Assembly: GCA_037445245.1 (NCBI GenBank)
Contig: JBBIKU010000073.1
Coordinates: 1 to 11,985 of the forward strand
Reading direction: 5' to 3'
DNA from: JBBIKU01 sp037445245
Lineage (GTDB): Bacteria > Chloroflexota > Anaerolineae > Anaerolineales > Anaerolineaceae
Length of the DNA stretch: 11,985 bases
Positions 5,114 to 11,985 of this stretch are shown here, piece by piece (the stretch's first letter is position 1; every line of letters starts with the position of its first letter). The translations under genes were made by a program, and so were the position numbers. The notes under the pieces were generated by a model. It was not told the origin of the DNA, searched no databases, and was given only the letters and a program-made list of their open reading frames with translations.

Positions 5114-6889
5114 GTGCCCAAGAATGTGTTGGTGGCAAGCCCACATCATGCCTTCGCAGAGCTGCTGCGTTCGACCCTGGTGGAAAGCGGCAGGTACCAC
5201 GTGTCGCTGGCAGCCAGCGGTGAAGAGACGCTGCGGAGCTTGGTCGGCGACGAATTCGATTTAGCCATTCTCGACGTTGAAATCCCCGATCAGCCGCTCG
5301 CTTCGTTGTGCCAGAGCCTGCTTCAATTCTACCCGCATCTGTGCGTTATGATCATCCTCTCCGCGGACGATCCGAATCATCTTGCGCTGGTCGATTTCAA
5401 GCCGCATGCCTACCTGCCCCGCTCGGCGTCTTCGCAAGAGGTGTTACGGAAAATCGATCATCTGCTCAACCCCGACCAGGTTTTCTTTCGACCGCAAGTT
5501 AAAAGCCATCAAGCTGCCGAAAGCGTGACCGGGCAGCACGATGCAACCACGCCCTCGAAAGGGGCGGATGCACCACAATCCAATTCCATCTCTCAACATC
5601 TCGAGCGGCTTTTACCCGAATTTTCGATTAAAGCGGCAGTCGTTTCAACCGATGAGCGCCTCATCGCCTGTTCCGGTGACCTCAGGGAGGGCGACAGCGA
5701 GAAGTTGTTCGAAATCCTCGAACGCCATCGTCAGCGCACCCGCAAAACCGATATTGCCAGTTTCGTACACCTGCGTTCCAGGGGAGAGGCAAACCTGTTA
5801 TACGCCACGCCGATCTCGAAAACCTATTTGCTGGCGACGGTTGAGGATGCCGTCGTGCCCTTGAGCCGGGCGCGCGCCGACACCTTACAAATGGCGCACA
5901 GGCTGGCAAGCCTGTTGTCGTCCGTGCAACACGAAGCGGCAGTGCCAGATGGCGCGCTCCCGCTCGAGCTGACCGACGCAGAATACCACGTGATGGCGCA
6001 GGATGCAGCCACCTCGGAACAACGCATTTTCCTTAAAGATGAGGACGTCAAGGCACTACAAGAATTTGACCTAAACAAACTGCTGGCAGAGATTCCCTCA
6101 CCCGACCTGGAAAGTCCCGCTTCAGCCGCGCAGCAGGGAGCTGCCGCTCCTCCCTCCGATTGGGCACACTTCCCCTGGGAGCAGGCTGGCGGTGAAGCAG
6201 ACACCGCTTTCCCAGCGGAGAGAAAAAGGCAGCAAAGTTCGCTTGATGAAACTGTGGCGGTGACTTCATCTGCGGCAGCGAAAAACGAGACGCATCTGGC
6301 TTTGACGGACGTCTATGTCGAAGCCGATGTGGTGTTGCCCTGGGAAGAAGAAATTGCCATCAACCCAAATGACGACACCGTCGAAATCGCTACGCAGCAC
6401 AGGGTTGGAGAAGCGATGCTTGCCAATCGTTATAACACGGTTGAAGATACCCAGCCGCCAGCGGTGGCTGAAAAGTGGCGCCAGAGGCATGCCACACGCC
6501 GTGAAACCGTATTCACCTGCATTTTGATCCCCCGCCTCGAACAGCATGCTTTGAGCGGGGCACTGATGGAAATGCTGCCGCAATGGGTGGCGCAATACTG
6601 CGCTGCTTTTGGCTGGAAACTGGAGAAGGTCGAGGTTTTCCCCGAACACCTGCAATGGACGGTGGTGGTAACCCCTTCGGTCTCACCCGGCAACGTGGTG
6701 CGTACCGTGCGGCAGCGAACCTCAGAAGTCATCTTTGAGCACCACCCTGATTTGAAAGAGCACAACCCCTCTGGTGATTATTGGGCGCCCGCCTATCTGG
6801 TCATCCGCGGTAACCAACCGCCCACACCGCAATTATTGCAGGATTTTATCGATCAGACCCGTCAGCGTCAGGGCAACTATCGCTTCTGA
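5114..6889 (+). CDS. Pseudoreceiver protein with C-terminal inactive Y1 (IS200-like) transposase domain
   Basis: This 591-residue protein appears to have four parts. Residues 1-120 resemble a response-regulator receiver: phosphoacceptor-like Asp54 in L-A-I-L-D-V-E-I-P remains, but the acidic pair after strand 1 is replaced by S-P-H-H (9-12) and the conserved Lys by Arg in Y-L-P-R-S. Residues about 155-285 have an alternating fold with A-A-V-V-S-T-D-E-R-L-I-A-C-S-G, weakly like Roadblock/LC7. Residues about 285-460 form an acidic, low-complexity linker with F-P-W-E-Q (Trp355) and L-P-W-E-E-E (Trp410). Residues about 464-591 align along the length of IS200/IS605 TnpA, including W-x-P-A-Y-L-V before the last helix. 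The HUH site is E-H-L-Q (511-514), and the catalytic Tyr position is Phe578 in D-F-I-D-Q-T. Nicking activity is therefore unlikely; nucleic-acid binding may remain. GTG 5114 has no ribosome binding site. polA follows after 39 bases. Confidence 0.75.
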   Translation: MPKNVLVASPHHAFAELLRSTLVESGRYHVSLAASGEETLRSLVGDEFDLAILDVEIPDQPLASLCQSLLQFYPHLCVMIILSADDPNHLALVDFKPHAYLPRSASSQEVLRKIDHLLNPDQVFFRPQVKSHQAAESVTGQHDATTPSKGADAPQSNSISQHLERLLPEFSIKAAVVSTDERLIACSGDLREGDSEKLFEILERHRQRTRKTDIASFVHLRSRGEANLLYATPISKTYLLATVEDAVVPLSRARADTLQMAHRLASLLSSVQHEAAVPDGALPLELTDAEYHVMAQDAATSEQRIFLKDEDVKALQEFDLNKLLAEIPSPDLESPASAAQQGAAAPPSDWAHFPWEQAGGEADTAFPAERKRQQSSLDETVAVTSSAAAKNETHLALTDVYVEADVVLPWEEEIAINPNDDTVEIATQHRVGEAMLANRYNTVEDTQPPAVAEKWRQRHATRRETVFTCILIPRLEQHALSGALMEMLPQWVAQYCAAFGWKLEKVEVFPEHLQWTVVVTPSVSPGNVVRTVRQRTSEVIFEHHPDLKEHNPSGDYWAPAYLVIRGNQPPTPQLLQDFIDQTRQRQGNYRF

Positions 6890-6928
6890 CGGCGGCATTG
6901 CCCGTGATACGATTTGTGGAGTGTGCCC

Positions 6929-9706
6929 ATGCCTCCCCTTCTTTATTTGATCGACGGTCACGCCCTGGCATATCGCACCTATTACGCCATCACCGCAGCC
7001 GGTGGGGGCGAGCGGTTGCAAACCAAAGCCGGTGAACCCACCGCTGGCGTGTACGGTTTCGCTAGCGTTCTGTTGCGCCTCTTGGAGCAGGAAAAACCTG
7101 AATATCTGGCAGTGGCGTTCGATACCGGCAAGACCTTTCGCGACGATCTCTATCCCGATTACAAAGCCACCCGGGTAAAAATGCCCGACGACCTCCGCCC
7201 TCAAATCGAACGTATCCGCCAGTTGATCGATGCCTTCGGCATCCCTCGCCTGGAAGTGGAGGGCTTTGAGGCTGACGATGTGCTTGGAAGTGTGGCGCGC
7301 CAGGCGGTAGAAAAGGGTTTTGGGGTCAAGATCCTCACCGGCGACCGCGACCTGCTGCAACTGGTCGATGACCGGGTCATCGTCAACCTGCCGGGTGCGA
7401 AGTTATCGGAGGCGCGCGATTACACCCGCGCCGACGTCGTCAAATTCTTCGGGGTGCCGCCCGAACAGGTCATCGATTACAAGGCGCTGGTCGGCGACAC
7501 CTCAGACAATATTCCCGGCGTGCCCGGCATTGGCGATAAAACCGCCGTGTCGCTGCTTGAAACCTACCCAGACCTGGACGCGATCTACGCCCATTTGGAA
7601 GAACTGCCCCATCGCGTCCGCTCCCGTCTTGAAGCGGGGCGCGACTCGGCATACCTGAGCCGTAAGCTGGCGGCGATTCGAACCGATGCCCCTTCTTTTG
7701 TGGAGGTGGAAAAAGCCCGAACCGACCAGCTCAATTACGCTGCCGCCGAAGCGATCTTCCAGGAGCTGGAATTTCGCTCGCTGATGGCGCGTCTGCGCTC
7801 ACTGGGGCAAGGCGATGCTGCCACCAAAGCGCAAATGGGTTTGTTTGAACCGGCCCCCAACCGCATCGGCACGCCGCCATCCTATCCCCTTCGAACGCAT
7901 ATCGTTACCACTTCCACCGATCTGCAAAGGTTGGCGGAACGACTCAAAGACGCCAGGCAGGTCGCTTTCGATACCGAAACCACCTCAACCGACCCGCTGC
8001 GGGCAAAGCTGGTCGGCGTTTCGCTGGCAATTCAAGAAGGGGAGGGATATTACATCCCGCTGGGGCACCAGACCGCTGAAACACAATTGCCGCTGGCTGA
8101 AGTGCTGGAAGCCCTGCGTCCGGCGATGAGCGATGCCGGGCTGCCCAAGATCGGGCACAATCTCAAATATGACTATCTGGTTCTGGCGCAGCATGGCTTG
8201 GATGTTCGACCGCTTTCGTTCGATACCATGATCGCCGAGTGGCTGATCGACCCCGCCGCGCGCAATTTGGGCTTGAAGAACCTGGCAGAGCAATATCTGG
8301 CTGCCACCATGACCCACATCGAGGAGTTGATCGGAAAGGGTAAAGCGCAACGCTCGATGGCGGAGGTCAAGATCGATGCGGTAGCTGGTTATGCCGCTGC
8401 CGACGCCGAGGTGACCCTGCGTTTAAAACCCATTCTGGAGAAAGGTTTGGAGGAGCGTAACGCCGTTGGTTTGTTCCACCAACTGGAAATGCCGCTCATT
8501 CCGGTGCTGGCGGAGATGGAAAGGACGGGCATTGCCCTAGACGTGCCTTACTTCCGCCAGATGTCGAAAGAGCTCAGTCAACGGATGAGCCGGATAGCGC
8601 AGCAGATTTACGATCAGGTCGGTTACCACCTCAATCTCAATTCCACCCAACAGTTGTCCAAGCTGCTGTTCGAATCGCTCAAGCTCACACCGCCTGACCG
8701 GCGCAAGCGCACCAGCAGTGGTCATTTCTCCACCTCGGCGGATGTGTTGGAAGAAATGCGCGGGCAACACCCGATTGTGGATTGGATTCTGGAGTACCGC
8801 GAGCTGTCCAAACTTCAATCCACCTATGTCGAAGCGTTGCCGCAGCAGGTCAATCCTGCCACCGGGCGGGTGCATACCTCTTTTAACCAGACCGGGTCGG
8901 TCACCGGTCGGCTGGCTTCTTCGGATCCCAATCTGCAAAATATTCCCACCCGCACCGAAATCGGGCGGCGGGTGCGACACGGGTTCGTCGCCATCCCGGG
9001 TAATCGGTTGCTCTCGGTGGATTACTCGCAAATCGAGTTGCGCATCGTCGCCCACATGTCGCAGGACGAGGCGATGCTGGCAGCCTTTCGTGCCGGTCAA
9101 GACATCCACGCCGCTACTGCTGCTGCCATTCTCGGCGTGCCGATCGATCAGGTCAATAAAGACCAGCGTCGGCATGCCAAGGCGATCAACTTCGGTTTGA
9201 TCTATGGGATGAGTCCATTTGGGTTGACCCGCACCACCGACCTGACCCTGGCGGAGGCGGAAGATTTCGTGAAGGCGTATTTTCGCCAGTTTCCCCGGGT
9301 CAAGGATTATCTGGATGAAATGCGTCGGTTGGCTAGCCGCCATGGCTACGTCGAAACCCTGCTTGGCAGGCGGCGTTATTTCCCCACCCTGAGCCGCCAG
9401 ACCAACGCAGCCATCCGCAACCGCGAAGAACGCGAAGCCATCAACGCCCCCATCCAGGGCAGCGCCGCCGACATCATTAAGGTCGCCATGGTGCGCCTGC
9501 CCGCCGCGCTGCGAACCGAACGACTGTCTGCCAAAATGCTGTTGCAGGTGCACGACGAGCTGGTGCTCGAATGTCCTACCGATGAGCTTGAGCCCACCGC
9601 CGCAACCGTGCGGCAAGTGATGGAGAACGCCTATGCCCTTTCCATCCCCTTGTTGACCGAAGCCCGCAGCGGTAAAAATTGGGGCGACTTGCATCCATTC
9701 GATTAA
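6929..9706 (+). CDS. polA: DNA polymerase I
   Basis: This 925-residue family A polymerase fills gaps and removes RNA primers in replication and repair; its length is near that of E. coli Pol I (928). The N-terminal 5' nuclease (about 1-290) has L-I-D-G-H-A, F-E-A-D-D-V-L-G, T-G-D-R-D and G-D-T-S-D-N-I-P-G-V-P-G-I-G. The 3'-5' exonuclease keeps the full DEDDy set: Asp348 and Glu350 (F-D-T-E-T), Asp415 (N-L-K-Y-D), Tyr488 and Asp492 (Y-A-A-A-D), so proofreading should work. Polymerase motifs A (S-V-D698-Y-S-Q-I-E-L-R), B (K751-A-I-N-F755-G-L-I-Y-G) and C (V-H875-D876-E-L) are intact. I chose ATG 6929 over TTG 6914 because GGAG (6918-6921) lies 7 bases before it. It lies 39 bases after the pseudoreceiver gene and 29 bases before the TPR gene, suggesting one transcript. 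Confidence 0.97.
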   Translation: MPPLLYLIDGHALAYRTYYAITAAGGGERLQTKAGEPTAGVYGFASVLLRLLEQEKPEYLAVAFDTGKTFRDDLYPDYKATRVKMPDDLRPQIERIRQLIDAFGIPRLEVEGFEADDVLGSVARQAVEKGFGVKILTGDRDLLQLVDDRVIVNLPGAKLSEARDYTRADVVKFFGVPPEQVIDYKALVGDTSDNIPGVPGIGDKTAVSLLETYPDLDAIYAHLEELPHRVRSRLEAGRDSAYLSRKLAAIRTDAPSFVEVEKARTDQLNYAAAEAIFQELEFRSLMARLRSLGQGDAATKAQMGLFEPAPNRIGTPPSYPLRTHIVTTSTDLQRLAERLKDARQVAFDTETTSTDPLRAKLVGVSLAIQEGEGYYIPLGHQTAETQLPLAEVLEALRPAMSDAGLPKIGHNLKYDYLVLAQHGLDVRPLSFDTMIAEWLIDPAARNLGLKNLAEQYLAATMTHIEELIGKGKAQRSMAEVKIDAVAGYAAADAEVTLRLKPILEKGLEERNAVGLFHQLEMPLIPVLAEMERTGIALDVPYFRQMSKELSQRMSRIAQQIYDQVGYHLNLNSTQQLSKLLFESLKLTPPDRRKRTSSGHFSTSADVLEEMRGQHPIVDWILEYRELSKLQSTYVEALPQQVNPATGRVHTSFNQTGSVTGRLASSDPNLQNIPTRTEIGRRVRHGFVAIPGNRLLSVDYSQIELRIVAHMSQDEAMLAAFRAGQDIHAATAAAILGVPIDQVNKDQRRHAKAINFGLIYGMSPFGLTRTTDLTLAEAEDFVKAYFRQFPRVKDYLDEMRRLASRHGYVETLLGRRRYFPTLSRQTNAAIRNREEREAINAPIQGSAADIIKVAMVRLPAALRTERLSAKMLLQVHDELVLECPTDELEPTAATVRQVMENAYALSIPLLTEARSGKNWGDLHPFD

Positions 9707-9735
9707 GTGGTTCAGAATCACCCTGAAAGCGTACG

Positions 9736-11985
9736 ATGAGTGGCGATAAGATCAATTTCGAAAAAGCGATGAACGACGGGCATTCCGCCGCCTGGGACCA
9801 GAACTGGGAACAGGCTGCGGCATTCTACCGCCAGGCACTGGAAGAATTTCCTCACCATCCTATGGCGTTGAGTAGTCTGGGTTTGGCGTTGTTCGAGATG
9901 CAGTCTTTTGAGGAGGCGCTTGGCTACTATCAGCAAGCTGCCCGGATCTTGCCGGATGATCCGTTGGCGCACGAGAAAATCGCTCGCATCTATGAGCGCC
10001 TGGGCAGGCTTAGCGATGCGGTGCGGATGTGCCTTGAGACTGCCGAGCTGCACTTGAAAAACCGCAACGTTGAAAAGGCACTCGAAAACTGGGTGCGGGC
10101 GATCAGTATGCAACCCGATCATCTGGACGCTCGCACCCGGCTGGCAATGGTTTATGAGCGCATTGGAAAAAAGGAAGACGCTGTCCATGAATACTTGGCG
10201 TGCGCCAGCCTCTTACAACACACCGGAAATATCGCCAAAGCCATGCAGGTAGTGGATTACGTTGCCAAGATTCACCCCGAAAATGAGGATGTACACCAGG
10301 CACGCGCCATGCTGCAAGCAAACCAACCGCTGCCCAAGCCCACGCGCCCGCGCGGCGGCACCGGTCCGGTGCGCATGGCGGAAGTGCGCCAACACGAGGC
10401 GCCCAAGAAAAAAGGTGGCGCCGAAAAACTGCTCGACCCGATCGCCGAAGCCCGCCAGCAAGCGCTGGTGGATATGGCGGGATTGCTCTTCGAGCCGGTG
10501 GAGGATAAGTTTGACGATACCCAGCCGGTGCGCCGCGGCATCTCTTTGCTGGCGCGCGGCACTGGCAGGCTCACCCTTGGCAGGTCTGAACAAACCAAGA
10601 TTCTGATGCACATCGGTCAGTCCATCGAATCTCAAACCCAGGGCGACGACGAGCAGGCGCTGAAGGAACTCGAGCGTATCATCGACCTGGGGCTTTCACA
10701 TCCTGCCCTGTATTTCGATTATGGACTTTTGTGCGCCCCTGCTAATGGTCAGCGCGCTTTGCGCCACCTGCAGAAATCCATCAAGCATCCCACCTATGCG
10801 CTGGCATCCAGCCTGCTCATGGCGCAGATTTATCAGCGGGAAGGCAACTACCAGCAGGCGGCAAACGCTTACCTGATGGCGCTGAGCCTGGCAGATACCA
10901 CCACCATCGAAGTTGAATTCGCCGATGAGTTGCGTCAGCTCTACGAACCGATCATCGAAGAGCAAACCCGCCAAAAGAGCGAGGAGTTTCTGAAAGGCTT
11001 GTGCGAGAACATCGCCAGCCAGTTGCTGCGCAGCGATTGGCGACAATACTTGCAATCGGCTCGAAAACAATTGCCGCTGCAGCCCAAGGGCAGCCTGCCG
11101 CTGCCACTGGCAGAGCTGCTGCTGCAAACCAACAGCAGCGAGGTTGTCGAAGCCATGATGCGGGTGCGCAAGCTGGTGGAAGAAAAGAAATATCGCACCG
11201 CCATCGAAGAGGCTTTCCACAGTATGGAATTTGCGCCCGGCTATCTGCCGTTGCACAGCCAGGTCGGCGACATTCTGATGCGCATGGGCAACCTTCCGGA
11301 TGCCATCACCAAGTATCTGACCGTGGCAGACCTGTACAGCTTGCGGGGCGAAGCGACTCAGGCGGCCAACCTGCTCAAACGCGTCATCCAGGTGGCGCCG
11401 ATGGAGTTGAAGATCCGCAATCGCCTGATCGAACTGCTGGTCTCCAACGGCAGAATTGAAGAAGCGTTACAAAACTACATCGATCTGGCTGGCGCCTATT
11501 ATCATCTGGCGGAGCTAAAGCTGGCGCGGCAGACCTATACCGCCGCCCTGCGCCTTGTCCAGGAATCCAAAATCGATCGCTCATGGAGTGTCAATATCCT
11601 TTATAAAATTGCCGACATCGACCGGCAGAGTCTGGACTGGCGTCACGCCCTGCGCGTTTTTGAGCAGATTCGCACTTTAGAGCCGGAAGACGCCAAAGCG
11701 CGCGCCCAGATTGTCGATCTCAACTTAAAACTGGGACAGCGCAATACGGCTCTGAACGAGGTGGATGGCTTCACCGCCCTGCTTGAACATGTTGGCAAAC
11801 GTGATTCCGCCATCGAGTTTATCAAAGACCTGCTTGAAGAACATCCGGATAGCCTCGATCTGGCAAAGCGTCTGGCAGATCTTTATCTGCGCAACAAACA
11901 GGGCGACCTGGCGATCAAGCAGCTCGATGCCATCGCCGACACCTTCCTTCAAGCCGACAATCGCAACGCTGCCATTGCCGTTTTG
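9736..11985 (+). CDS. Tetratricopeptide-repeat protein, 3' end beyond the window
   Basis: An open frame of 750 codons runs from ATG 9736 to the last base without a stop, so the protein is incomplete. It is almost all helical repeats of TPR type. The first block (about residues 17-195) shows clear 34-residue periodicity, with W-E-Q-A-A-A-F-Y-R-Q-A-L, F-E-E-A-L-G-Y-Y-Q-Q-A and E-K-A-L-E-N-W-V-R-A-I. A basic, Pro/Gly-rich linker (about 200-235, P-T-R-P-R-G-G and P-K-K-K-G-G) separates it from further repeats (about 305-400 and 485-750). No signal peptide or membrane segment is seen, so it is probably a cytosolic scaffold for protein partners; the partners are unknown. The ribosome binding site is weak (GAAAG about 8 bases upstream), and it probably shares the polA transcript. 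Confidence 0.85.
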   Translation, partial: MSGDKINFEKAMNDGHSAAWDQNWEQAAAFYRQALEEFPHHPMALSSLGLALFEMQSFEEALGYYQQAARILPDDPLAHEKIARIYERLGRLSDAVRMCLETAELHLKNRNVEKALENWVRAISMQPDHLDARTRLAMVYERIGKKEDAVHEYLACASLLQHTGNIAKAMQVVDYVAKIHPENEDVHQARAMLQANQPLPKPTRPRGGTGPVRMAEVRQHEAPKKKGGAEKLLDPIAEARQQALVDMAGLLFEPVEDKFDDTQPVRRGISLLARGTGRLTLGRSEQTKILMHIGQSIESQTQGDDEQALKELERIIDLGLSHPALYFDYGLLCAPANGQRALRHLQKSIKHPTYALASSLLMAQIYQREGNYQQAANAYLMALSLADTTTIEVEFADELRQLYEPIIEEQTRQKSEEFLKGLCENIASQLLRSDWRQYLQSARKQLPLQPKGSLPLPLAELLLQTNSSEVVEAMMRVRKLVEEKKYRTAIEEAFHSMEFAPGYLPLHSQVGDILMRMGNLPDAITKYLTVADLYSLRGEATQAANLLKRVIQVAPMELKIRNRLIELLVSNGRIEEALQNYIDLAGAYYHLAELKLARQTYTAALRLVQESKIDRSWSVNILYKIADIDRQSLDWRHALRVFEQIRTLEPEDAKARAQIVDLNLKLGQRNTALNEVDGFTALLEHVGKRDSAIEFIKDLLEEHPDSLDLAKRLADLYLRNKQGDLAIKQLDAIADTFLQADNRNAAIAVL

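Noticed and set aside
8537..9721. 394-residue open frame on the minus strand opposite polA
   Set aside because: It is fully antisense to conserved polymerase motifs, its translation shows no recognisable domain, and long antisense frames are expected from GC-rich codon use.
9707..9739. Ten-codon frame from GTG 9707 ending in TGA overlapping the TPR start codon
   Set aside because: No ribosome binding site and no sign of coding; most likely chance, although an overlap of this kind could aid reinitiation.

Overview
The window looks like a chromosomal segment of a free-living bacterium. The GC-rich coding style, the GTG/TTG starts and the flavour of several proteins (the glycosyltransferase N-terminus, the PHP protein, the TPR protein beside polA) suggest Chloroflexota, probably an Anaerolineae-like lineage. 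That assignment is inference from recalled sequence style; there is no rRNA gene here to confirm it.

Layout. (1) Positions 1-682 (+) hold a damaged PHP-domain gene. Its first codons read as an IS256/Mutator transposase fragment that runs in frame into the PHP domain, and a one-base frameshift in a G run splits the remainder. (2) A hairpin terminator and an extended -10 promoter lead into a phosphoribosyltransferase gene (857-1366). A 35-residue single-helix membrane protein with a very strong ribosome binding site follows it (1383-1490). (3) A tight minus-strand operon, reading leftward from 4974 to 1504, encodes UDP-ManNAc dehydrogenase (wecC type), UDP-GlcNAc 2-epimerase (wecB type) and a GT4-like glycosyltransferase. 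The first two enzymes would make UDP-N-acetylmannosaminuronic acid; the third probably builds a surface glycan, though its donor and acceptor are unknown. (4) A short divergent intergenic region (4975-5113) carries a minus-strand extended -10 promoter, a perfect 8-bp inverted repeat and a probable leaderless plus-strand promoter. (5) On the plus strand come a 591-residue multidomain protein (5114-6889), a complete DNA polymerase I gene (6929-9706), and a large TPR protein that is still open at the window end (9736-11985).

The most unusual gene is the 591-residue one. It joins a degenerate response-regulator receiver domain, a possible Roadblock/LC7-like domain, an acidic linker with two Pro-Trp-Glu motifs, and a C-terminal domain that matches IS200/IS605 TnpA (Y1 HUH transposase) along its length. 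Its catalytic residues are changed: HUH has become H-L-Q and the nucleophilic Tyr has become Phe. It looks like a domesticated, catalytically dead, possibly single-stranded-DNA-binding domain in a signalling-style protein, encoded directly upstream of polA.
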